Shown here piece after piece: positions 9,892 to 19,918 of a DNA stretch of 64,000 nt. Each line of letters opens with the position of its first letter. Position 1 is the first letter of the stretch. A program made the translations under genes and the position numbers. Below the pieces are notes generated by a model. It was not told the DNA's origin and did no database searches. It saw only the letters and a list, made by a program, of their open reading frames with translations. The DNA comes from Chondrus crispus. Taxonomy: Eukaryota > Rhodophyta > Florideophyceae > Gigartinales > Gigartinaceae. Where the stretch lies: assembly GCF_000350225.1 (NCBI RefSeq), contig NW_005179228.1, forward strand, positions 1 to 64,000, in the 5' to 3' direction.

Positions 9892-9909
9892 TGGTCTCCC
9901 CACCTAGAA
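9892..9909 (+). other. Primer-binding site of element 1
   Basis: TGGTCTCCCCACCTAGAA starts 4 nt after the LTR. The minus-strand element 2 has TGGTCTCCCGACCTAGAA at the equivalent position, so the site is conserved between families. The implied primer would end ...GGGAGACCA; the tRNA is not identified. Confidence 0.75.
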
Positions 9910-10044
9910 TTTGTCTACAGCAAACCCGACCTAGAATTGTGTCGACAACAGCCTCGGTCTGGAGTTGCACTACGAAAGTGGTCTGGTAACGGAGTCTTTT
10001 TAATTTTTGTTTGTATTTTTTGTGTAAGTTCGCTCGTACGAGCG

Positions 10045-12330
10045 ATGTCGACAAGCGCACCCGGGGACGTCGGTCCCGGGGCGAGTAGGAGCGGATCGGC
10101 AAGGGCGTCGAGGATCCCGCGAGGTCCTCGCACCCGAAGCCAGGCCAACACGGCCACGGATCCCGAAGGTCAAGAAATCCCGACGGGGATTGAAGCCGAC
10201 AAGGATAACCTATCCTACAGGTTCGAGAAGATGGGCGAGGAAATTCGCCAAGAGATGACGAAAAATCTCGAGGCTGAATTAGCCATCGTCCGGAAGCAAC
10301 TGGAGTTGCAAGCATCCGAGTTCCACACCGTTTTAGGAGAGCTATCGGCTCGAGTGGATCTCGTCGAGAAGGAGCGAGATGAGGCGACCGACGGTCTGGA
10401 GCCGGAGGTCCTAGCTTCGTTGAAAATTTCAGTCAAGGACGCAAGGCGCGACGCGAATCAAGCTTTGGAGTCCTTAGGTAAATTTAGAAGCAGTATCGAC
10501 GACAGGTTCGACCGCGCCGCTCATCGTCTCAAGGACCTTGAACAGGTCGCCGGGCAAGAGCCGCTCCCAACGGGTCGAGAAGGCGACCGTCGACCGAAGA
10601 AGGACAAGGCCGCGGTACAGCGGAGTTCCAAGTCGAAGACTTCGAAGAAGAATCTGCGACGCCGGAGCAAGAGTCACGGTAGTGACGAGCCGGAGGACCA
10701 AGACTCAATGGCCGAGTCCAATGGCCTTTCCGAAGATGGTGACGACGGTTCGTCGAACCATGCCAGCGATTCCGAACATCGTTCAGAGGAAGGAAAAGGA
10801 ATTTCGCAGGGCAAGAAAATTACCTCCAGACGGGGCGGGATCACTTCGTTCGCCTCGCGGAGAGACAAGGACGCTGAGCCAGAGGACGTCGCAACGCGAC
10901 ACGGGCCGCGATGGGAGGAGTTGGAGGAGCTGAATCCAACCAACTACCTCTTCAAGAAATTACTTTCGTACCGAACGTACCGCTTGCGGAACCCGCAGAC
11001 ACATTTGTCAAGTTCCCGGCGGACCGCCGTGCGAAAAATCAGGACAGATATTCCGCCTAAGGTGAAGAAGGACAACACGTTCACAGGTGAGGACGGGGTC
11101 CTCGTGTCGGATTTTTTGGCAAAATTAGTTCAAGAGTTCGATACTCAAGAAACGAACGAGGGGCAAGCGATCCGCTTGTTGCCCGAATTTCTAAGCGGCA
11201 TCGCTTTGAGACAGTACACTTCGGTGTCTCAGACGGCTGAGTCCCATCACGGAAAGGTTTCCGTTTGGCCGGAGGCCGTACAGTGGTTGTTGAGGAGTTT
11301 CGCAACCGACGAGGCGATCCGTCAAGCCGTGCTCGCTTTGCGAGAAGTTCAGCAAAGACCGTCTGAAGACGAGATGGACTTTTATATCCGTCTGACGGGC
11401 GCGAGCAATCGATGTGGAAACGTATATTCGATGGAAGAACAAATGACGATGTTTATCGAAGGACTCGATTCGAGTATCAAGCCGATGGTATCTCAATACC
11501 GACAAGACAATCGGGACGTTTCGTTTTTGAGACTAGTTAATTACGCGAAGGCGCATGGCTCGGCGAGCCGCGCTAAGGACAAGAAGACCAAGAAGGTCAC
11601 GATTCAGACCCCGTCGACGTTCAGGGCGGGGAAGAAGCCGAGGGCTTCTTATCCCCGTCGTAAGGGTCACGCCGCCGTCCACTTAGCAGAGTCAATCTCC
11701 GCGCCAGATGAACGCAGTGCGCACGGAGACAGCGAAAATCAGTACGAAGGAGCATTGGTAGCCGAGGGCAATTTTATTGAGCCATCGGAGGGCTACGGAC
11801 ACGAGGACTACGGGGCAAGCGGGTCGTCAACTCTACCGACGCCCACGTACACGACGGAGTCGTTTTCAGAGCCCACGGATCCCGTGATGATGTTTCGGGG
11901 GCGCGGCCACACGCCGGCGCCGCGCATTCCGATGGAAGACAAGGGTACAACGTTTCGAAGGCCAGGCTGGATGGAAAGGCCGCAACGTGCAGGAAGGCCG
12001 CCGGCCCGTGGAGGACCTTGGCCGCCATACCCCGTCAAGAAGCACGGACTGGTGTGCTATCATTGTTACGAAAAGGGACACGCCGCGCCAACGTGTATTC
12101 TTTTCCTCCGGGAAATGCACCGAGTTTTGGGAAATTATGAGGCGTTGTCTCCGATGGAGAGATTAGGGATACCATCGACGAGTTACCTGAAGGTCAAGAG
12201 TTGGTTCGATTCGCAGACGGCGAGCACGGCGAATGCTGCGACGCCGAGGTCGAACCAACCATTCCGAGGGCCCGCCGCTGGGCCCGCGTCGTCGGACGGG
12301 AGAAGGAACCCGTCGCCGCAGGGAAACTAG
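10045..12330 (+). CDS. gag: Gag polyprotein of element 1
   Basis: Structural protein that would package element RNA. 761 codons from ATG 10045, intact. Order: basic Ser/Arg N-terminus; coiled-coil-like acidic region (about 55-190); Lys/Ser/Asp-rich linker (about 190-330); capsid-like helical domain (about 350-500: LPEFLSGIALRQY, WPEAVQWLLRSF, FIEGLDSSIKPMV); and a CCHC zinc knuckle CYHCYEKGHAAPTC (671-684). The upstream in-frame extension reads LTR-leader sequence and is not used. The stop TAG at 12328 directly follows a GGGAAAC slippery heptamer, so Gag-Pol is probably made by -1 frameshifting. Confidence 0.9.
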   Translation: MSTSAPGDVGPGASRSGSARASRIPRGPRTRSQANTATDPEGQEIPTGIEADKDNLSYRFEKMGEEIRQEMTKNLEAELAIVRKQLELQASEFHTVLGELSARVDLVEKERDEATDGLEPEVLASLKISVKDARRDANQALESLGKFRSSIDDRFDRAAHRLKDLEQVAGQEPLPTGREGDRRPKKDKAAVQRSSKSKTSKKNLRRRSKSHGSDEPEDQDSMAESNGLSEDGDDGSSNHASDSEHRSEEGKGISQGKKITSRRGGITSFASRRDKDAEPEDVATRHGPRWEELEELNPTNYLFKKLLSYRTYRLRNPQTHLSSSRRTAVRKIRTDIPPKVKKDNTFTGEDGVLVSDFLAKLVQEFDTQETNEGQAIRLLPEFLSGIALRQYTSVSQTAESHHGKVSVWPEAVQWLLRSFATDEAIRQAVLALREVQQRPSEDEMDFYIRLTGASNRCGNVYSMEEQMTMFIEGLDSSIKPMVSQYRQDNRDVSFLRLVNYAKAHGSASRAKDKKTKKVTIQTPSTFRAGKKPRASYPRRKGHAAVHLAESISAPDERSAHGDSENQYEGALVAEGNFIEPSEGYGHEDYGASGSSTLPTPTYTTESFSEPTDPVMMFRGRGHTPAPRIPMEDKGTTFRRPGWMERPQRAGRPPARGGPWPPYPVKKHGLVCYHCYEKGHAAPTCILFLREMHRVLGNYEALSPMERLGIPSTSYLKVKSWFDSQTASTANAATPRSNQPFRGPAAGPASSDGRRNPSPQGN

Positions 12331-12411
12331 AGAGGGGAATCTCGAGGGAGTCACGAGAGGCGCAGGTTCAACGTACTGCGTCCGGGACTCAGTCCCGTTC
12401 CCCGTCTCTAG
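12321..12411 (+). promoter_or_regulatory. Probable -1 ribosomal frameshift signal at the gag-pol junction
   Basis: GGGAAAC (12321-12327) is in the required phase (G GGA AAC) and is followed at once by the gag stop TAG. Slipping back one base reads into the pol frame (...AAGKLERG...). Downstream, CTAGAGAGGGGAA (12327-12339) can pair with TTCCCCGTCTCTAG (12398-12411), 13 bp with one bulged G. The enclosed loop contains further small stems (TCTCG/CGAGA and GGGACTcAGTCCC). The stem begins very close to the heptamer, so its lower part would need to open. Confidence 0.8.
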
Positions 12412-15400
12412 CAAGAAGGGAAGCCCTCGATGAGGAGGTTGTCGGATCGGTGGATAAGCCCAAAGGGCCAGCCCAAGTCAAGAGAATTTTGAGCCGAGCC
12501 CGAGATCATCCGCTGGAAGAAGTTCGAAGGCCCTGGTACACGGTTAAGCGAAGGGAGTGTCCCGAGAAGATTTTGGTTCTTGCGCGAAAAAACTACAAAG
12601 TTTACGCGGACATTGGACCAACAGTCGGATTGATGAGCCGGGTGTTGTCTGTTTTAGACACCGGCGCGGGACCAAACCTTGTGCGAAAATCGGAACTCCC
12701 TGCTGGAATGGAATCTTTAGTGTCCTACGGACCGACCCAAGACATTGGCGACGCAAACAATAGGCCACTCCGGACTCTCGGCACAATTAGAACGCCTGTG
12801 AGGCTTGGAAAATTTGTGGCCGCAGCCGAGTTTATTGTATGCGCAAAACTAGCCGTCCCGCTAATTCTAGGCGAGGACTACTGTGACCGGTTTGTGGAAG
12901 CAATTTATCCAAGGAAGAAAACGGTTGAGTTGGCGGATTTCTCGGAAGTTCCGATAGTTAGGCGGTCCTCGACGAGAAAAGGGAAGAAGAATCTCGTCCC
13001 GGGAGAGGACGAGAATGATGGAAAGGGGGAGCGAATTTCCCCTATGGTAAAAGTGGCAAGAGCCACGACTATCGAGCATGGGACGCAACGCGTCGTGGAA
13101 TGCACCTCAAAGAGGGCGGGCTTGGTTGTGGTTCAGCCGTAGTCGTCGTTGTACGAAAGGCACGGGTTGACGTGCACGAATGGTGTCGTTCAGGTTGAGC
13201 CTGACAGGCCATTTCGTTTACTCGTTGCGAATTTTAGGACGTACCCTGTCAGGGTGCGAAAAGGCCAAGTGGTGGCAGAATTATTATCGCACCCGAGAGC
13301 CGCGCTCGAGAGCCAAACCACCATTGGTGAAGTTCTCGGAATTCAAGAAAGGAAGAAGGAAAATTTTCCTAATTCTAACAAGACGCCTAAGGGCGAGACA
13401 AGATGCGAACCGTCGGATCAAGCGCGCGAGGACCAGCCAGAAGAACGGTCGAGTGGGCTCTCTGCGACGGCATCGTCGAAGCCGGAGCAGCGGATTGAGC
13501 CCCCACCGCCGGACGTGGAGGACCTCGACCTGAGCCACGTGCCGGAACGGCTGCGCGAGCGGTTCCGTCGGATGTTGAAGAAGTATTCAAGGATGTGAGA
13601 TGGGACGCTTGGCGAAATTAATACCACAGTCCATCGGATCGAGTTGATCCCCGAGACTCGTCCCATCGCACAAGCCCCGTATCGGGCCGGGCCTAAAGCC
13701 CGCGAAGTAGAAGATGCAGAAGTGCAGAAGATGTTAGAGGCAGGAGTGATAGAACCAGCGCAGTCAGAATGGGCGTCGCCCGTGTTGCTGGTGCCCAAGC
13801 CGGACGGGTCAATGCGTTTTTGCGTAGACTACCGCAGGCTGAACGCAGTGACGGTGAGGGACACGTACCCTTTACCGCGCATGAATGAATGTCTAGACTC
13901 GCTTGGTGACACCAAGGTTTTCTCCGCGTCGGACGCGATCTCGGGATATTGGCAGATGCCTATCCCTGAGTGCGACCGCGACAAGACCGCATTTTCGTGT
14001 CACTCAGGTCTGTATCGCTTCTCAAGAATGCCCTTCGGGCTAACCAACGCGCCAGCGACGTTCCAGAGAGCAATGGACATCCTGCTCTCCCCGTTCCGTT
14101 GGAAATGCTGTTTGGTGTATCTAGACGACATAATAATTTTTAGCAAGTCGTGGGAGGAGCACATCATGCACGTGGATGAAATACTTTCCGTATTGGAAAA
14201 GGCAGGCGTCAAGCTCAAGCTCCGCAAGTGCGAATTTTTCGTGGAAAAGATCAAGTACCTGGGCCACGTCGTCCGCCCAGGTACGCTAGAAGTCGATGTC
14301 GTGCGAACCGCTGCGTTGGACCAAGTGCAGTATCCGCGAACACAGACATAGCTTAGAAACTTCCTGGGACTTTGCAATGTCTACCGCAGGTTCGTTCCGC
14401 ATTATGCGAAAATTGCGCAACCTCTAAACCAACTACTGAAGAAAGGACAACCGGTCCAGTTACAAGGAATCGACGAACCGTGCGAGAAAGCTTTTCATAA
14501 GCTCAAGGACGCCATCTTGGCACCACCGGTGTTGGCGCTGCCGAAGAAGGACCTACCCTACTCGGTAGATACCGATGCAAGCGACTATCAAATAGGCGCT
14601 GCATTATTTCAAACGCATCCGGATGCGCAACGTAAACCCATCGGTTTCTTTTCAAGAACGTTAGCCGCAGCCGAGAAAAACTATTCTGTATCAGAAAAAG
14701 AATGTCTAGCGGTAATTTGGGCCGTACAGACTTTAAGACCATATCTATATGGCGAGCACTTCATTGTGCATACCGACCATGCCTCATTGAGGTGGTTGAT
14801 GAACGTAACCGACCCCAGCGGGAGATTAATCCGATGGAGGCTCCGCCTCTTGGAATTCGATTTTGAAATCAAGTACGAAAAGGGAAAGGCTAACAGCCAG
14901 GCGGACGCTTTGTCAAGGTTACGGACCGCAGGAGAAACCGTCGACGAAATCGAGGACGAAATCCCATGCTTTATGGCCGAACCGGCCGAGGGTACAGTGG
15001 AGGACGAGGACAGTTTCGACGCGTTAGACGACATCCTCGCTCTTGAGGGGGGGACCGCCCCTGAGCGCCTCGATCAATTCCAAGCTGTCACTCCGGAGGA
15101 GCTCATTCGCGAGCAAGCCGTCGACCCCTTCTGCAATCGCATCAAGGAAGAAATGGACGCCGGAAAGGTGAGAACGTTCAGCATGGAGACCGAGGAACTC
15201 GAAGGAACTCTATGCCGTATCGCGGCGGAGTTTGTACAAGTGGTGATACCACAATCTTTTCTTTTGTTACATGCAAGGCACAAACCCAGAACCACGGGGA
15301 GCGGAAAGAAAGCCGCTCGACGTCCGCCGGTCGACGTCTTTGCAAGGAAGACTTACGAACCGACGATCGCCACTAATCTACGACGCGTTGGTTCAAGCGG

Positions 15401-15515
15401 AGACGGAGAGCCAAGTGCCTGTTCGTTTTTCAAGGACGCCAAATTGCGAGACTCCCTGTGCCTGTCAGGAATAATGTGCTGCGTGAGGAGCTGGAAGGAT
15501 GTCCGAAGAACATAA
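12322..15515 (+). pseudogene. pol: Pol of element 1: protease, reverse transcriptase, RNase H, integrase start
   Basis: One continuous frame (-1 relative to gag), interrupted by three stops: TAG 13140, TGA 13596 and TAG 14349. Protease: LDTGAGPNLV at about 12654, with LILGEDYCDRFVEAIYP downstream. RT: EWASPVLLVPKPDGSMRFCV, FGLTNAPATFQ and the catalytic VYLDDIIIFS (YLDD 14118-14129). RNase H: DTDASDYQIGA (14568), SEKECLAVIW and HTDHASLRW (14769). Integrase begins near 15240 with a broken HHCC region: related fragments lie in two frames around 15271-15470, and the catalytic core is not found. Encodes the replication enzymes, but cannot be expressed intact without suppression of three stops. Confidence 0.9.
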
Positions 15516-16960
15516 AAAGAATATATATATATACATGTATATAATGCAGTGACTGGAGTCACGCACGAAATCGAAGGAGCGGATTGCTGTCGCTCGTCGG
15601 AAAGGGGGATGTCGTGGCACAAGCAAGGGTGGAGACTTTCGGTCCGTCAGCGGCGTAAACCAACTGGAAGGGTGCGCGAGTTAACGCACGAAACTATACT
15701 GCACGGAGTAGGTGAATTGTTCGCTCGCCGTTTCCCTACAATGATAACGAAAATCGGCTCGCCGCCGTTACTGAGGAGGTCCACCGTTTATTTGTCGGTT
15801 GCTTAATCTGGTTGTGTTTCAACCCCTGTTTTGCTGTGCTTTCATTTTTTTGGTATCGACGACACGACTCGGCACGACGTACACCGACTCGCCAGTCTAC
15901 GAGAAAAGGGAAGAACGAGGAGGAGTTCAAGCTAAAAGAGGGGAAGAAATGGGATGACGACATAAGGCCCGTCAACACGATCTGCGAACGCTTACCCGCG
16001 CGACGAACTCAACCGGAACTTCTCAACGATCTCCAAACGGACATCCCGTACAACTATCGCGGTGGGAACCACTCCAACGAAGAGAACAGGTTTTTCGAGC
16101 CTTCTCTTTTTTCTATCGTGATAAGGACAGGCCTATTTTTACAAATGAGTTGAGAACCCTGAACGTGACCTCGGTGAGGAGAAGATTGAGAGGGGGCTAC
16201 TGCGGGAGGGCTCTCAAGTACTTGTTAAGTACCACCCGATAAGAGAAGCGACACATCATTTTCGCAACGCACACGAGGGTCACATGGGGACACGTCTTAG
16301 GGTCTACAGGACGTCATGACGCGAAGGCTTAGTCCTCGGAAACGCGAAAAGACAACCCTGCCGCCCAGTGGAAAATCGATTCCGTGACTTCAAAAGCCAT
16401 TTGTGAACTTGCGCAACGAGCAGAGGACCGCAGGTGCCTCAGAAGAGAAGAGGGGGACAATCTCTCAGAAGTCATTTATGAGACAGAATCACGTTTGGGG
16501 AGTCTCCCCAATGGGTGTAAGTGAATTCAGTTCACCTAACACCACAGTACGCCACGGACAGAAAAGTCACCATTCCTATAGAAGATGATTTGAGGGAAGC
16601 CGCGCGTCCCGCCAAATCTTTCGTCGTTGTCGATCGCGGAATGCCAAGAAAAAACACATCTTGTGGAGGCAGGTATTGGAAAACTGGGAGATTTGATCAA
16701 GCATTTGCCGAACCGCATGGCAGCTACACGACCGAAAATTTCCGCTTCGAGGGATAGCTGTCGCGGAGGGAGCAAAACGGCAGAGGGCGGAACTGAATCT
16801 TGAGAAGGGACAAGGGGGAAGTTTGGACTTAATCGAAGCTCAAAATAACTGCATCGAAAGCCTTAAGAGTCAACAGGACAAGCACAACCCCTAGCAAGCG
16901 CATGCTCGAGATGCCCGAGGAGCGTAAAATGAACACCGGGCGTCTCGACCAATAGTCCCT
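15516..16960. other. Unassigned interior of element 1 where integrase should be
   Basis: No DDE-type integrase core, zinc finger or chromodomain is visible in any frame. Short plus-strand open stretches (15812-16153, 16403-16588, 16521-16757) read as low-information sequence. The piece could be a rearranged or foreign fill-in. It contains (TA)n at 15527-15543. Confidence 0.5.
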
Positions 16961-17491
16961 TTATTCGAGTCGAATTAATTGGATCTGCGCCTCTGCCTCT
17001 ACGCCATAGGCCCGGAGAAGTCGATGATAGACGCCTGAGGCGGTGTTGTTTCCTTTGGGAACTGAGGGCGAAGGAAGAGCCAAGGCAGGCGTGACGAGTG
17101 GTTCCTCACGTACAGGGGAAGTCTGGCGTGGGGTCGGACCCACGTCAGACGGCGGCACTTCCCGGACTGATAGGGTTTCAGTTGAGTTTGTTGAGGAAGA
17201 CACGACGCGAGGAGGACTTTCGCCTGTGGATGGACACACCGGAGGGGGGCGTGGCAGTGAACGAGCCGGCTGAGGTGGAATTGCAGACCGAGACGGCTCG
17301 GTGAGACAAGGCGTTGGGGACTGTACGTCCGGCGTGGAAGGTTGGACCGCGGAACGAGGAGACGGAGGGCCGGACAGTCGAGAGCACACGCTCTCTGCAC
17401 GAGGGTCCACGCCTCGCTCGGGAACCGCGTCGGGGATGGGGATTTGATTCCCGAACTGTCGACTCAGTCGAGCTTCTGAGGACGAGCACAA
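16961..17491 (-). pseudogene. Pro/Ser-rich tail of the element 1 antisense protein
   Basis: 176 open codons on the strand opposite gag-pol, directly downstream of the antisense ORF at 17621-18748. Composition is Pro, Ser, Thr and Arg-rich without a fold. The corresponding antisense ORF of element 2 is likewise followed by a low-complexity Pro/Ala/Val/acidic tail (54135-54557), so this is probably the C-terminal tail of the same protein, now out of frame. Confidence 0.45.
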
Positions 17492-17620
17492 CGTCGACGC
17501 CCAGGGGTTAAACCAGACGAAGTCACCCGCCGCGCTGTGACTACGTTCGGGAGAACAGGAGGGACGTCGCTTTGCGAGGTAGCGGGAAGAGTTGTAAGGG
17601 GGAACGCTGTCTCAGTCGAT

Positions 17621-18748
17621 CTACTCAATCTTGTCGAGTAGTGAGTGCAACTCGAGGTCGGTGTGGGCGCCACCCAGGGGGACAGTGTAATCCAGAAGGC
17701 ACATGAGCTCAACGAGCTTCGGGGGAAGGTACCACAGACGCCAACAATCATACGCCTCCCAAAGCAAGGTGCCAGCGACCTTCACGCACCACTCAGTCAT
17801 GAAGAAAACCCACAACCCGTGTCGGGGGTCGTTCAGGTGGGTGCCAAAGTATATAAGTATGGGGCCCAATTCCGGCCAAAATCCTTGGCAGACTTAAAAC
17901 TGACCCCACCATGAGGAAAGCTGCTGGTATCGGTTGACGTAGTGTGACCGCGCAATCTCCCCCGCCTCGATCATTTGGTATGCCAGGAAGTATCCTGTGT
18001 CCGACCTCATTTTGCGCTCGTACCGAACGGTGTGTTGGAAGAAGAAGAGGTTCCCGCGTTTCATGAGCCGGAAATTAACAGGGAGAATCGCACGCGTCCA
18101 CGACATTGCGTCATTCGTCACTGTCAATTGGTTATGCCATAAGCGGTCCGCTTCCAGTACGGGGTCCCCCTGGGTCCAACTGAGGAGGCTGTCAAGATAA
18201 TGGCGTTCCCCCTCCGTGCGGAATTTCCACTTGTCGCAGCCGAAGGAAGAAGGAATAAGGGTGTCGGTCAAATGGATGTCAAGCCGGGCGAGTACAGTGT
18301 CCATGAATCGCAGGGACAAGGTGCGGCGGCCGCGTGGAGAGGAGTGACGAAGGATGGAGGTAGGAATGGCAATGCGGGCGCGCCAGTCAAAAGTGCGAAT
18401 GGCTTGTAGGGGTAGTTGACCGGGTAACATGCCAGCGCCGTCTGCAAAACTATGTTCGATGGCAGCAACATCGCGGACGCCCACAGGGGAGAACCACTCG
18501 GAAGAGGCAAATAGGGAAGGATGTTCACACATGGATTTGTCTTGTAGCTCATCGAGCGAGGGGTATCGACGGGCTACCCAAGAAGAATGGTATCCCGGAT
18601 GGAAGGCCGGTTCGGTAGGGTTTGTAACAGGAGGTAGACGGGGTATCGAAGGAAGACCCCGGGGCACTTCGGGCTTGCGAGGAAAGCCCACACCCGGACG
18701 CTTACGGGTGGCACTATCGTCCGAGTGTTCCGACGGAGAAGGAAGCAT
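17621..18748 (-). pseudogene. Antisense accessory ORF of element 1, conserved with element 2
   Basis: Runs opposite to gag-pol, starting (ATG 18748) 125 bp inside the 3' LTR. 375 codons in one frame, broken by a single TAA at 17894 after SSWWGQF. It matches the element 2 antisense protein block by block: LPGQLPLQAIRTFDW / LPGGLSLRAVWSCDF; WKFRTEGE / WAYRTEGD; RYEQ-type segment SHYVNRYQQLSSWWGQF / SRYERYPQIPPWFSQY; GPILIYFGTHLNDP / PCLVYFRLSLNDSP; VPLGGAHTDLELHSLLD / TVLGGAWVSDQLHALLE. Trp- and Tyr-rich, with no recognised domain, signal peptide or membrane segment. Function unknown. Conservation between two divergent families argues that it is a real gene. Confidence 0.8.
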
Positions 18749-18860
18749 GGTATTTTCGTCTTACGCTTGCAAGAACGCCGCCCAGAGTGATTGACGGTTG
18801 GGAAACACGGTAAGGAACGGCAGAAGATTATACGATAGCTTGGCGCTGTACAAGGGCGCT

Positions 18861-18873
18861 CAGGAGGGGGATA
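18861..18873 (+). other. Polypurine tract of element 1
   Basis: AGGAGGGGGATA immediately precedes the 3' LTR. Element 2 has AAGAAGGGGGATC at the equivalent site. This is the plus-strand primer of reverse transcription. Confidence 0.8.
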
Positions 18874-19918
18874 TGTAGTGCAATAATGGGCTCTACAGGG
18901 GGGTGAAAAGAAAGGAAAATATTTGGATATGAAAAGTAATCCGGGTTGGGGGGACACACGTGTGAATAATTGCACAGTTTTAATTTTTAATTATTTTATT
19001 TTATTTAGTTAATTAGTTGGCATTAATTTTGCTGACACTAGATTAGACCTAGGATCTAGCGCCGCGAGCTACTGTAGTGGCTCCGGCGGGGCGATATATA
19101 CCTTAGCCCTCTGACCACCAAGTCAGTAAAGGTAACCCGAGTTGCCAGAGTTGAATATCGCCTTGGTCGAAGTCCGTCTTTCCCAAGACGCTCCCTTTTA
19201 CCACAGATTACGTTATCCTTTGCGCTCGGGGGTTTCCTCTCTTTTCCATTTATTTCCCTATTCTTTTCTATCTCTACCTCTATTTTTCCCTTAATTGTGT
19301 TGGTTCCACTGGAGTTGGTTACTACCGATCCGATGTGGGTGTTTTAGCCATCGGACAACACGATGTGTAGCGCTGCTACTGTTTCAAGTTCCGTCGGAAG
19401 GCTGTTGTAACGACGCCTCCGTCGAAGGTCTTACTGTATAAGACAGAGTTGGTACCACCTACCGCGATCGCGATCGCGCTGGTGAGGGTGTTTTTAGCCA
19501 TCGGGCAACACGTCGGTAGTAGCGTTGCTACACGGCTACGATCCCGTCGGGTAGTGCTGAACAAGCCCCCGTCGAAGACCTTGAATTATACACAAGGTGC
19601 TGAAGACACTTGTCGAGCATTGGCCTTACAACCCAGCGAACCGCGGTTACATCATCGTAGACAAGCCCAACCCGCACTCGTCGAGCACTCACGTCTTCAC
19701 AAGTCTCTACCACCATTTTCCTCCCGGACCGGGCATTTTTCCTTACCCCCCCCCGTCGGATTTGAGCTACCGTGGACCGCAAGCCCACACAAGGGGAAAG
19801 GAAGTCTCGAACGCTCCGTAGCGCGTGCCATCGGCAGTGGTTGTTGCTGTTGTTGTTTTTCTTCTTTTTGTTTGACCGTCGGACTGTGTTCGCGGCCTGC
19901 CAGGCACATTGCACTACA
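18874..19918 (+). repeat. 3' LTR of element 1
   Basis: 1045 bp. Same termini as the 5' LTR and near-identical over most of its length, but about 150 bp longer. Around 19320-19510 a module (TTGGTNCCAC ... GTTTTAGCCATCGG-CAACACG ... GTAGCG-TGCTAC) is present twice, with a GATCGCGATCGCGATC-like run between the copies. Confidence 0.95.

Larger units (their letters stand above)
8992..19918 (+). mobile_element. Ty3/gypsy LTR retrotransposon, element 1, with an antisense accessory ORF
   Basis: Full-length element: 5' LTR 8992-9887, PBS 9892, gag, protease-RT-RNase H, degenerate integrase start, about 1.4 kb of unassigned sequence, an antisense ORF, polypurine tract, 3' LTR 18874-19918. Both LTRs begin TGTAGTGCAAT and end ATTGCACTACA, an 11-bp inverted terminus. 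Flanking 5-mers are GAGGG and GAGAG (one mismatch). It sits inside a transposase gene whose reading continues in frame when the element is removed. Three nonsense codons in pol and the missing integrase core make it non-autonomous. Confidence 0.93.

Noticed and set aside
13140..14351. Programmed readthrough at the three pol stops of element 1
   Set aside because: Three different stop codons at unrelated positions with no shared context; ordinary nonsense mutations fit better.
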